The notes below the pieces were generated by a model. The model did no database searches. It saw only the letters and a program-made list of their open reading frames with translations, and was not told where the DNA came from. Both the position numbers and the translations under genes were made by a program. Positions 16,410-24,140 of a DNA stretch of 36,540 nt are shown here, one piece after another. The DNA is from Prevotella sp. (lineage in GTDB: Bacteria > Bacteroidota > Bacteroidia > Bacteroidales > Bacteroidaceae). Location: the NCBI GenBank assembly GCA_017428805.1, contig JAFRQC010000040.1:1-36540 (forward strand), given 5' to 3'. The first letter of the stretch is position 1. Each line of letters starts with the position of its first letter.

Positions 16410-17507
16410 CTATGCCACTCGACAATCCTGTAACATACTGACTTTCAAATAAAAAGAAAATCCTATATGTCTCGCGCAATGCATTGAAATGGACTTCTTG
16501 ATGCCGCACTCCGCCATTACGGTCTTGATCTTCTTGCAGACCGTCCAGTAGTTGATCTTGCCGAATACCAGTTTGTCTTCTTGCAGATACTTATAGCGTT
16601 CCATGATTTGCAGGGGAATATCCATCAACTTCACCTGATAAGGGATGCCTGTCTTGTGACGCTTGCCGATAATCCACTTGTCGCCGTTCACATCTACAAT
16701 CTTGTCGGTTGTCAGTTCCTGTATATCGACAAACGAGAGGGCAGTGAAAGAGGCAAAGACAAAGATGTCACGGATGAATGCAAGTTCGGCATCCTCAAAC
16801 TTGTGGGTCATGACTTGTTTCAGTTCGTCCTCTGTCAGATATTCACGCTCCTTCACGTTACGGGGCAGATGGAACTGGGCAAATGGATTGCGGGGGATAT
16901 GCCCGTTCTGGTGTGCCCTCATTACCACACCCTTCACCCATATAACCGTAGTCCAGATGGAGCCGTGGTGCAGATTGAGGTCATTGGCGAGATACACGGA
17001 AAAGTCCTTGATGAAGTCTGGTGTCAGTTCCAGCATGGCAATGTCGGAGCGTCTGTATCGTGACTTAATAAATGAGGCAACACGGTTACGGGCACGTACA
17101 AGCGTGTGGTAGGTTCCAATTGTGCGGTCTTTCCCTACACGCTGGAGGAACTTCTCATTATCCTTGTCAAAGGCTCCCAGCAGTGTTTCGTACTCACTGC
17201 CCAGACCTTGATAGGCGTTGCGCACCATCTCAGCCGTGACAAATGCCTCACGGTCAGATAGCCGCTGATAGTGCTTGATGATCTGTGCCTTAATATTGTC
17301 GAGGTCACGGTTTATCTGCAAGGCCTCCTTGCTCCGTCCCTTGGCACAGTTGCCCTTCACGTCCCACATTTCCAGAGGGATGCTTTTCTTGCAACTGAAC
17401 TGCGACTGCGTTCCGTTGATTGTCACTCGTCCCATGATGGGAACAATTCCGTTCTTCTCCTTGCTCTTGTTGGCGTAGAAGAGAATGTTAAACGTCGATC
17501 TACTCAT
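16410..17507 (-). pseudogene. Tyrosine recombinase (integrase), C-terminally truncated
   Basis: 365 residues of a Bacteroidetes element integrase: an N-terminal arm-binding domain, a core SAM-like domain (about residues 110-210) and a catalytic domain with FTALSFVDI (the first-box Arg is replaced, as in other integrases of this phylum), the Lys motif GKRHKTG and HCARH. Intact relatives continue with about 60 residues holding LGH and the catalytic Tyr. Here the frame turns into unrelated GFSFYLKVSMLQDCRVA and stops. The enzyme should not cut DNA, so the island is probably fixed unless helped in trans. It marks the right end of the island. Confidence 0.82.
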
Positions 17508-17886
17508 ACTTCTAAATCCTTTAAAAAAACTGGCTGCAAAAGTAATACCTTTTAGGGAATTAATCGCTATGCAAAATATAGCAGTATGAGGCAGTTAGAA
17601 CGGGCGGTGAAAGATGTGCCGCTTTGCCCAGAATTGCGTGGTGGATTAACAAAGTTTAACCTGCTTTCGACGAGGTTGCAGGGTTACGATTTGGCAACTT
17701 AACCACTTCTGCGAACCTTCCAAATTTGCGTAACCCCGTTTTTTGAACTTCCCCGATTTTCCTCGTAATGCCTTTATTTTCAGGTCAAACTGCGTTAATC
17801 TTCCAAAATCGTTTTGTTATCTCGCCGATTCTTTGTATCTTTGCAGCTGAATGACAATAGGACTATCAATTTAAAACAATAACAAG
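17508..17886. other. Island boundary region without genes
   Basis: A minus-strand -7 box TACTTTTG (17537-17544) may serve the integrase. An inverted repeat, GGGTTACGATTTGG (17681-17694) and CCAAATTTGCGTAACCC (17720-17736), could be recombinase-binding DNA near the attachment site. No direct repeat marking the end can be confirmed because the left end is outside the window. The promoter of the porin gene lies at the right. Confidence 0.45.
17813..17843 (+). promoter_or_regulatory. Promoter of the porin gene
   Basis: TTTG (17813-17816), 19 bases, TATCTTTG (17836-17843): a full match to the Bacteroidetes consensus, 43 bases before the start at 17887. Confidence 0.85.
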
Positions 17887-19038
17887 ATGAAGAAAAGCGT
17901 ATTGACAATGATGGCTGCGGGACTGCTATTGGCCTCCGTGGCACAGGCGCAGGAGGAGCCGAAGTTCACGGCCAAGCCGTCTGGACGTATCCTGATGGAC
18001 GCGGCCTACATCAACGCCCAGCATCAGGAGGGCGACCTGAAGAGCGGCGTCGGCATCCCCGATATGCGCGTCGGCGTTGGCTTCAGCTACGGCCAGTGGA
18101 AAGGCAAGGTCGATATGGGCTATGCCTATGGCAAGGTGAATATGAAGGACGTGTGGGTGCAGTATGACTTCAACAAGAAGCACTTCATCCGCGGCGGTTA
18201 CTTCATCCATCAGTACGGCTTCCAGAGCAGCACCAGCTCGTCGTTCAAGGAGACGATGGAGGAGCCGCAGAGCAACGCCGTGTTCAACAACGACCGTATG
18301 ATCGGCGTGATGTATGAGTATTCGGCCCCGAAGTGGCTGGCAACGGCGAGTGCCGTGGTGGAGACGGATGCGATGAAGCAGACGACCGACCTGACGGGCA
18401 GCGAGGGCCTCGGCGCGATGACCAGACTGTTGTACCGTCCGAATGCGGAGCGCGGCAATATGTTCCAGGTGGGTGTGAGTGCCGGCATCGAGGGCCCCAG
18501 GTACAGCAGCACGGAGGAACTGAAGCACAAGCAGTTTACGCTGAATACCCGCTGGCCGACGCGTGTGGCGAAGGTGAATTCGCAGTCGGTGGTCATAGCC
18601 GATGCGAAGACGATGTATAAGTTCTCGCCCGAGGTGATGTACTCCCGTGGGCGCTTTGCCGTGATCGGCCAGTATTTCGTCAACTCGATCACCCGCGACA
18701 ACAACCTGAAGACGTTTACCGGTCACGGCGGCTATGTGACGCTGCGTGGACTCGTGAAGGGTCGCGAGTATGCCCCGAATATGGGCGACGGCGGCATCGC
18801 CACGCCTGATCCGGGCAATATGGAACTGTGTCTGCAGTATAACTACACGAACCTCCACGATGAGAGTGCGGGTGCCTTAGGCGGCAAGTTGCACGACTGG
18901 GCGCTCTGTTATAACTTCTATCCCAACAAGTATATGATCTGGCGTGTGCGTGCTTCTTATACCAAGGTGTTCGACCGTGCAGGTTATGAGGATAACGGGG
19001 TGACGATACTGGAGACACGATTGCAGGTGAAATTCTGA
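17887..19038 (+). CDS. Phosphate-selective-type porin (OprO/OprP-like)
   Basis: A 383-residue outer-membrane porin with a signal peptide (residues 1-21, SVAQAQ), alternating amphipathic strands (GVGFSYGQWKGKVDMGYAYGKV), and a terminal aromatic residue (LQVKF) typical of barrel assembly. Length and the KKHFIRGGYFIHQYGFQ segment fit the porin O/P family. It has its own promoter and is followed 48 bases later by a periplasmic acid phosphatase gene, which fits uptake of phosphate released from organic esters. GC content is clearly higher than in the island to the left, so this is core chromosome. Substrate selectivity is an inference. Confidence 0.82.
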   Translation: MKKSVLTMMAAGLLLASVAQAQEEPKFTAKPSGRILMDAAYINAQHQEGDLKSGVGIPDMRVGVGFSYGQWKGKVDMGYAYGKVNMKDVWVQYDFNKKHFIRGGYFIHQYGFQSSTSSSFKETMEEPQSNAVFNNDRMIGVMYEYSAPKWLATASAVVETDAMKQTTDLTGSEGLGAMTRLLYRPNAERGNMFQVGVSAGIEGPRYSSTEELKHKQFTLNTRWPTRVAKVNSQSVVIADAKTMYKFSPEVMYSRGRFAVIGQYFVNSITRDNNLKTFTGHGGYVTLRGLVKGREYAPNMGDGGIATPDPGNMELCLQYNYTNLHDESAGALGGKLHDWALCYNFYPNKYMIWRVRASYTKVFDRAGYEDNGVTILETRLQVKF

Positions 19039-19054
19039 GAAAATTTAAGACTTA

Positions 19055-19085
19055 AAAAATTATAGAATTATAAAATTATAATAGT
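19055..19085. repeat. Low-complexity AT micro-repeat between porin and phosphatase genes
   Basis: Repeated AATTATA/GAATTATA units fill most of the 48-base gap just before the start codon at 19087. Confidence 0.6.
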
Positions 19086-19086
19086 T

Positions 19087-19902
19087 ATGAAAAAGATGAT
19101 GATTTTGGCTGTGATGATGATGGCCGCAGTATGTGCTCAGGCACAGAGTGACAAGAGTCCCGTTAATGCGTATTTCACTACCGGTGAGATGCCTGATATG
19201 ATCAAGTGGTGTCCGGTGCCCCCGGATACTACCAGCGCCCAGTTCGCCTACGACATCACCCAGTATTTCTGGGGTAAGAAGATGCGTCTGAACAAGGAGC
19301 GTGCCGACATTGCCATCCGCGACGCCGAGTACGGTCTCGACTGCATTATCCGTGAGTTCAGCGAGCCCTTCGGCCTGAAGATCTCGAAGGAGGAGACACC
19401 AGAGATCTATAAGGTTTTGCGCGAGGGAACGGCTACGTGCGACAGCATCTGCACGCTGCCCAAGAGGTATTATATGCGCAAGCGTCCGTTTGTGCGTTTC
19501 CACGAGCCGACGCTCTATCCTGCCGATGAGCCGAATCTGAAGAAGAACGGCAGCTTCCCCTCTGGTCACACGCTGTTGGGCTGGAGTTCGGCCCTGTTGC
19601 TCTCTGAGATCAATCCCGAGCGTGCCGACACCCTTCTGGCCCGTGGTCTGATGTATGGTGAGAGCCGCGTGATCGTAGGTGCCCATTGGCAGAGCGACGT
19701 GGATGCCGCCCGTCTGGCTGCCGCTGCCGCCTATGCCAGGCTGCACACCTCGGAGCGGTTCTTAGAGCAGATGCGACTGGCTCGTGAGGAGTTCCGCGTG
19801 AAGACTGGTCTGGCCACCATCATCGAGATGAAGGCCTGGCAGAAGGAACAGAAGAAGCGCGCCAAGGCAGCCGCCAAAGCTGCCAAGTTTGCTGCAAGAT
19901 AA
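19087..19902 (+). CDS. Class A nonspecific acid phosphatase (PAP2 superfamily)
   Basis: A 271-residue secreted phosphatase with a signal peptide (about 1-20, VCAQAQ). All three PAP2 motifs are present: K126-x6-R133-P134, the PSGH at 158-161, and S193-R194-x3-G198-x-H200-x3-D204. It would hydrolyse phosphate esters in the periplasm. The C-terminus is an alanine- and lysine-rich helix (KKRAKAAAKAAKF). The upstream porin suggests a phosphate-acquisition pair. A strong terminator follows. Confidence 0.92.
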   Translation: MKKMMILAVMMMAAVCAQAQSDKSPVNAYFTTGEMPDMIKWCPVPPDTTSAQFAYDITQYFWGKKMRLNKERADIAIRDAEYGLDCIIREFSEPFGLKISKEETPEIYKVLREGTATCDSICTLPKRYYMRKRPFVRFHEPTLYPADEPNLKKNGSFPSGHTLLGWSSALLLSEINPERADTLLARGLMYGESRVIVGAHWQSDVDAARLAAAAAYARLHTSERFLEQMRLAREEFRVKTGLATIIEMKAWQKEQKKRAKAAAKAAKFAAR

Positions 19903-19907
19903 ACAAA

Positions 19908-19942
19908 AAGTCCGTGGGTCGATGGCCCACGGACTTGTTTTT
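19908..19942. terminator. Terminator between convergent phosphatase and pantothenate kinase genes
   Basis: AAGTCCGTGGG (19908-19918) pairs perfectly with CCCACGGACTT (19926-19936). A T-rich run follows on the plus side, and an A-rich stretch on the left lets it act for the minus strand too. Confidence 0.88.
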
Positions 19943-20771
19943 ATTTCTTTCCGTTGATGGTATAGTCGAGTGCTGCGCCGATGGCCGTGCAGTACTGGGA
20001 GTGCTTGGGTACGTGGAAACGGATGTCGTAGAGCTTCTCAAGACCGGGGAACACCTCCTTGCATTGTGGCAGCAGGGAGAGGTTACCGATGAGCACGAAG
20101 TCGCGGATGTCGCTGCCTAAGGAGGCGAGCCAGGCGGCAGAACCGATGCTCTGCAGCACCATCTTGATCAGTCCGGCGGCGATGTCTTCCTTCGAGGCGT
20201 CGCTCTGCGCCTTGGCAAAGTTGGAGGCCGTGGTGTCCATAGGCAGTCCGGGCAGGGGATGGGCGCTGATGTCGCCGATGACGAGGTCGATGTTGCGCAC
20301 GTTACCCTGTTTGGCCATCGCCACCACCTGCGTGATGTCGCTGGTGTTGAGCATAATGCGGGCGAGTCCGGCCAAAGTGCCTCCGCCGACGCCGATACCG
20401 CCGATATGCTTCATCTCAGCACCGTTGCAGCGGATGAAGGTCGTACCGGTACCCATCGAGACGACGATGGCGTGGTCGAGCTTCGATTCGAACTTTGCTC
20501 CGAGACCGTCGGCCACGAACTCCTCAGACTTGGCGGTGGGCAGTCCGTAGATGGGGGTGTCGATATAGGCTGCGCCTACGCCGGTGAGCATCACCTGCTC
20601 CACATCCTTCAGGTCGATGTCGTTGTCGTGCAGGTATTTGCCGAACGCACCATAGAGGGAGGTGATAGGGTCTGCTGCCGTGATGCTGATGGGGGCTGTG
20701 ACCTTACCGTTCTTAATGCCAACAATCTTTGTGGTTGAGATACCCACGTCAATACCAATTACTATTGCCAT
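19941..20771 (-). CDS. coaW: Type II pantothenate kinase
   Basis: A 276-residue kinase of the acetate/sugar kinase-like fold: phosphate-binding IGIDVGISTTKIVG at the N-terminus, the GTGTTF segment at about 106-111, and a glycine-rich GGIGVGGGTLAGLARI. These fit eukaryote-like type II pantothenate kinase (CoaW/Fumble), the first step of coenzyme A synthesis (pantothenate to 4'-phosphopantothenate). The start ATG follows directly upstream sequence with no competing start. It stands alone, facing the phosphatase gene, with tRNA-Phe upstream. Confidence 0.85.
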   Translation of the reverse strand: MAIVIGIDVGISTTKIVGIKNGKVTAPISITAADPITSLYGAFGKYLHDNDIDLKDVEQVMLTGVGAAYIDTPIYGLPTAKSEEFVADGLGAKFESKLDHAIVVSMGTGTTFIRCNGAEMKHIGGIGVGGGTLAGLARIMLNTSDITQVVAMAKQGNVRNIDLVIGDISAHPLPGLPMDTTASNFAKAQSDASKEDIAAGLIKMVLQSIGSAAWLASLGSDIRDFVLIGNLSLLPQCKEVFPGLEKLYDIRFHVPKHSQYCTAIGAALDYTINGKK

Positions 20772-20790
20772 AATTTGAGTTGTTTAGGTA

Positions 20791-20828
20791 AAAAAAGAAA
20801 CCCGGCCGCCATCACGCGAAACCGGGCT
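20791..20828 (-). terminator. Terminator of the tRNA-Phe transcript
   Basis: On the minus strand CCCGG and CCGGG pair around a GC-rich loop and are followed by TTTCTTTTTTT. It ends transcription 15 bases beyond the tRNA, before the pantothenate kinase gene. Confidence 0.65.
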
Positions 20829-20842
20829 AATGAAAGGAGGAG

Positions 20843-20915
20843 TGGTACCTCCAGGAATCGAACCGGGGACACACGGATTTTCAGTCCGATGCTCTACCAA
20901 CTGAGCTAAGGCACC
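20843..20915 (-). tRNA. tRNA-Phe (anticodon GAA)
   Basis: A 73-base cloverleaf on the minus strand: acceptor GGTGCCT/AGGTACC with discriminator A, D stem GCTC/GAGC, anticodon stem TCGGA/TCCG(T) with loop CTGAAAA, and T arm CCCGG-TTCGATT-CCTGG. The CCA end is not encoded. The third T-stem pair is C opposite T, so it does not pair as read. Confidence 0.95.
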
Positions 20916-20950
20916 ATTGTGGTTTCTGCATTCCTTTCGTTTTGCGGGTG

Positions 20951-20982
20951 CAAAGGTACGAACTTTTTTTGAACTCACCAAA
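20951..20982 (-). promoter_or_regulatory. Promoter of tRNA-Phe
   Basis: On the minus strand TTTG (20979-20982), 20 bases, TACCTTTG (20951-20958), 35 bases upstream of the tRNA. Confidence 0.8.
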
Positions 20983-21001
20983 TATTTTGCGAACTTTTTT
21001 C

Positions 21002-21036
21002 AAAAAAAGTAGCGGGATTGACGAATTGCATTCGTC
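21002..21036 (-). terminator. Possible terminator after thiL
   Basis: GACGAAT-TGC-ATTCGTC (21020-21036) is a perfect small hairpin. On the minus strand a T7 run follows 11 bases later (21002-21008). The gap makes it less certain. Confidence 0.5.
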
Positions 21037-21069
21037 GACGTCTTTCGCGACTCGGCCATTTAAGCGAGC

Positions 21070-22146
21070 TTAATGGCTCTCGCTGCTCAATCCGTTCCAC
21101 CCCTGTGCCTTGAGCTCAAACTCCTGATTATCACGGGTTACGAGCATCTGGCCGAATCTGGCGTCGGTGATATGTCCGATGAGCTTCACCCCCTCTATCT
21201 GCTCGATCTTTTCGTGGTCGCCGATGGGAACGGTGAACAAAAGTTCGTAGTCTTCGCCGCCATTCAAGGCACAGGTGGTGACGTTCATATTCATCTCTTC
21301 GGCCATCACAGCCGTCTGGTAGTCGATGGGGATGTTTTTCTCGTAGATGCGACAACCCACGCCCGACTGTTTGCAGATGTGCATCAGTTCTGACGAGAGA
21401 CCGTCGGAGATGTCCATCATCGCCGTCGGACGGATGCCGGCCTCACGCAGTTTCTCGATGATGTCACCACGGGCCTCGGTCTGCAGCTGGCGCTGCAAAA
21501 GATATTCCTTGCCAGCGAAATCCGGCTCGAAATGGGCCAGTTCCTCAAGGGCGCGTTTGTCATCCTTCCGCTTGGCCTCTTCCACCTGCTGGTAATAGAC
21601 GCTCTTCTCGCGTTCCAACAGCTGCAGGCCCATATAGGCGGCTCCCAGGTCACCGCTGACGCAGATCAGGTCGGTATCCTTGGCGCCGTTGCGGTAGACG
21701 ATATCCTCTTTCCTGGCCTCGCCGATGCAGGTGATGGAGATGGCCAGTCCGGTGTAGCTCGAGGTGGTGTCGCCGCCGACGATGTCCACGCCCCATTTGT
21801 CACAAGCCAGACGCAGACCGCTGTAGAACTGTTCCATATCCTCCACGGAGAACCGTTTGCTGATAGCCAGCGAGACGGTCATCTGCCGGGGGGTGCCGTT
21901 CATAGCGAACACATCGCTGATGTTCACCATCGCACTCTTATATCCGAGGTGCTGCAGGTCGATGTAGGTCAGGTCGAAATGGACGCCCTCCATCAGCAGG
22001 TCGGTGGTGACGAGCACTTCCTTATCCGGATAAGAGAGAACGGCGCAGTCGTCGCCTACGCCGTATTTCGTACTCTCGTTCTTGATCTTGATGTCTTTGG
22101 TGAGATGGTCGATCAGGCCGAACTCTCCGAGTTTTGCTATTTCCAT
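21070..22146 (-). CDS. thiL: Thiamine-monophosphate kinase
   Basis: A 358-residue ThiL, which phosphorylates thiamine monophosphate to the diphosphate cofactor. The PurM/AIRS-type signature is clear: GVGDDCAVL near residue 30, TTDLLMEGVHFD, the VGGDTTSS segment, and the C-terminal MMDISDGLSSEL and GGEDYELLFTVP. Length is a little above the E. coli enzyme because of a charged insert (QVEEAKRKDDKRALEELAHFEP). It is the last gene of the sppA operon and overlaps the PNP gene by 10 bases, so translation is probably coupled. Confidence 0.94.
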   Translation of the reverse strand: MEIAKLGEFGLIDHLTKDIKIKNESTKYGVGDDCAVLSYPDKEVLVTTDLLMEGVHFDLTYIDLQHLGYKSAMVNISDVFAMNGTPRQMTVSLAISKRFSVEDMEQFYSGLRLACDKWGVDIVGGDTTSSYTGLAISITCIGEARKEDIVYRNGAKDTDLICVSGDLGAAYMGLQLLEREKSVYYQQVEEAKRKDDKRALEELAHFEPDFAGKEYLLQRQLQTEARGDIIEKLREAGIRPTAMMDISDGLSSELMHICKQSGVGCRIYEKNIPIDYQTAVMAEEMNMNVTTCALNGGEDYELLFTVPIGDHEKIEQIEGVKLIGHITDARFGQMLVTRDNQEFELKAQGWNGLSSESH

Positions 22147-23009
22147 TCTTCTGTGGGGTGATCGGTGTTGAATTTCTCTTTTCGTAGGCTTTCCACCTGT
22201 TCTGACTGGACGATCATCTCCCTCATAATCGTTGTCATCAGCGGCTGGGCTTTATTGGCCGCTTTCTGTACTTCCTCGTGACTGACCTCTACGGGAGAGT
22301 TGAAGCCGCCAAGGTCGGTGATGATGGAAATGCCGAAAGTGCGGATGCTACAATGATGGGCTACGATAACCTCCGGTACGGTGGACATTCCCACAGCGTC
22401 TCCGCCCAAGATGCGGTACATCTTATATTCGGCAGGCGTTTCAAAGGTGGGACCTTGCACACCGACATAGACGCCGTATTTTACCCTGATCTTTTTCTCA
22501 CGGGCGATCTCCGTAGCGAGTTTAATCAGTTTCTGATCATAAGTCTCGTGCATATCCGGGAACCTCGGACCCGTGGGGAAGTTCTTCCCGCGAAGGGGAT
22601 GCTCGGGGAAGAAATTGATGTGGTCGGTGATGATCATCAGGTCGCCCACAAGGAAACTTTCGTTCATACCACCGGCGGCGTTGCTGACGAAGAGTGTCTT
22701 GATGCCCAGTTCGTACATCACACGGACGGGGAAAGTCACTTCTTTCATCGAGTAGCCCTCATAGTAGTGGAAGCGGCCCTTCATAGCCATAATATCCACG
22801 CCTCCCAGCTTGCCGAAGATCAGCTTGCCGCTGTGACCTTCAACTGTGGATACGGGGAAGTTGGGAATCTCCGAATAGGAGAATTCGTAGGTGTCAGTTA
22901 TTTCTGAAGCTAATTGTCCGAGGCCTGTCCCCAGAACTATTGCTGTCTTTGGGCTTGTGGTCATCCGGCTTTTTAGCCAGGAGGCCGTTTCTTGAATTCT
23001 TTCGTACAT
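22137..23009 (-). CDS. Purine nucleoside phosphorylase (trimeric PNP family)
   Basis: A 290-residue phosphorylase with GTGLGQLA (phosphate loop, about 27-34), VEGHSGKL, GRFHYYEGY, SNAAGGMN and GPTFETPAE. It cleaves purine nucleosides with phosphate for salvage. Glu190 (of FETPAE) fits the purine-binding Glu of 6-oxopurine enzymes. The next base-contacting site reads ITDLGGF with Asp232, where mammalian PNP has Asn. The first 116 bases overlap the 3' end of lpxK, an unusually long overlap. Confidence 0.92.
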   Translation of the reverse strand: MYERIQETASWLKSRMTTSPKTAIVLGTGLGQLASEITDTYEFSYSEIPNFPVSTVEGHSGKLIFGKLGGVDIMAMKGRFHYYEGYSMKEVTFPVRVMYELGIKTLFVSNAAGGMNESFLVGDLMIITDHINFFPEHPLRGKNFPTGPRFPDMHETYDQKLIKLATEIAREKKIRVKYGVYVGVQGPTFETPAEYKMYRILGGDAVGMSTVPEVIVAHHCSIRTFGISIITDLGGFNSPVEVSHEEVQKAANKAQPLMTTIMREMIVQSEQVESLRKEKFNTDHPTEEWK

Positions 23010-24090
23010 AATTGATGATGGTTTGATTGAATGTATTTTCCTGATCGAGCAGAATCTGGATCTTGATGGGCAGGGCGTAGAGATGGCTCTTCACCTCGTC
23101 GCTCAGACCTTCGACCTGCTTCAGACGGGTCTCGTCTTTCTCTGTAGTAATGATGAGCTTGGGCGAGGGGAGGGCGCTGAACGCCTCGTTGATATGCTCG
23201 ATGTCCTTCTTCTTGAAATTGTGATGGTCGCTGAAGGCCAGCGGAGTCACCTCCTTGGCATAGGCCTTCAGATCGAGCAGCATCTGCTCAGGCGAGGCGA
23301 TGCCAGTCAACAGCAGGACATGCTGATCGGCCAGGGCCTCTGATAATGTCTGAGTACTCTGATTATTCTGAAAGACCGGTCTCAAGGTCTCGAACTCGTG
23401 AGTGGAGAAGAAGAGCTGCTGGTAGGGATAGAGGCTCATAGCCTTGGTGATGACGCGGAACTCCATCGGTTTCAGATCCTTCGGACATTTCGTGACGATT
23501 ACGATGTCGGCGCGGTTCTTGCTCTCTATAGGTTCCCTGAGTCGTCCTGCCGGCAACAGCTTGTCGTAGATGATTAGACGGTGGTAGTCGACGAGCAGGA
23601 TGTTGATGCCCGGTTTCACATAACGGTGCTGGAAGGCGTCGTCGAGGAAGATGACATCGATGTCCTTGACGTATTCTCCGCCGGTCAGCTTATCAATGCC
23701 CCGAGTACGTTTCTTGTCCACGGCCACGGTGATGTCGGGGAACTTGGTCTTCATCTGGTAAGGTTCGTCGCCGATGGTGCGGACGGTCGCATCGTCACCG
23801 GCCAGCACGAAACCGCTGGTCTTACGTTTATAACCCCGGCTCAGCACGGCCACCTTCGCCTGATCTTTCAGCAGACGGATGAGGTATTCCACATGGGGGG
23901 TCTTGCCGGTGCCGCCGACGGTGATATTGCCGACGGAGATGACCGGCGTGCTGAAAGATCGGCTTTTCAGGATGCCCATCTCGAAGAGCAGGTTTCTGAA
24001 ACCGACGCCCAAGCCGTAGAGCCAACTGAGTGGCAACAGCTTCTTGTTAATGCTGATGAGGTCGCCCTCGATTCTGTCCTTACCTAACAC
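22894..24090 (-). CDS. lpxK: Tetraacyldisaccharide 4'-kinase
   Basis: A 398-residue inner-membrane-associated kinase of lipid A synthesis, which adds the 4' phosphate to the lipid A precursor. The N-terminal amphipathic segment LLPLSWLYGLGVGFRNLLF and the P-loop GGTGKT (59-64) are typical, followed by LSRGYKRKT and the conserved DDAFQHR. Relatives end near INYVRKNSRN. Here about 30 more residues (KKPDDHKPKD and onward) are read through the start of the PNP gene. The tail is polar and probably unstructured. It follows sppA by 50 bases. Confidence 0.93.
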   Translation of the reverse strand: MLGKDRIEGDLISINKKLLPLSWLYGLGVGFRNLLFEMGILKSRSFSTPVISVGNITVGGTGKTPHVEYLIRLLKDQAKVAVLSRGYKRKTSGFVLAGDDATVRTIGDEPYQMKTKFPDITVAVDKKRTRGIDKLTGGEYVKDIDVIFLDDAFQHRYVKPGINILLVDYHRLIIYDKLLPAGRLREPIESKNRADIVIVTKCPKDLKPMEFRVITKAMSLYPYQQLFFSTHEFETLRPVFQNNQSTQTLSEALADQHVLLLTGIASPEQMLLDLKAYAKEVTPLAFSDHHNFKKKDIEHINEAFSALPSPKLIITTEKDETRLKQVEGLSDEVKSHLYALPIKIQILLDQENTFNQTIINYVRKNSRNGLLAKKPDDHKPKDSNSSGDRPRTISFRNN

Positions 24091-24102
24091 TTTTACCTTC
24101 TC

Positions 24103-24140
24103 ACCTATTATACCTTTTTACTTTTTTACCTTTTTACCAT
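24103..24140. repeat. Low-complexity repeat between sppA and lpxK
   Basis: On the minus strand, tandem GGTAAAAA-like units (GGTAAAAAGGTAAAAAAG and onward) fill the gap between the sppA stop and the lpxK start. A purine-rich leader might also serve translation of lpxK. Confidence 0.6.

Noticed and set aside
16279..16509. 76-codon minus-strand open frame overlapping the integrase end
   Set aside because: It shows no recognisable domain, and its only promoter-like sequence points the other way; treated as junction DNA.
17926..18858. 310-codon open frame antisense to the porin gene
   Set aside because: His/Arg/Ala-rich shadow of a GC-rich gene with a signal peptide and barrel pattern on the other strand.
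20843..20915. tRNA-Phe as the island attachment site
   Set aside because: It lies about 3 kb beyond the integrase with core genes between, and no partial repeat of its 3' end was seen near the integrase.
20843..20915. T-stem mismatch as a sign of a tRNA pseudogene
   Set aside because: All other stems, the anticodon loop, the promoter and the terminator are intact, so a functional gene is much more likely.
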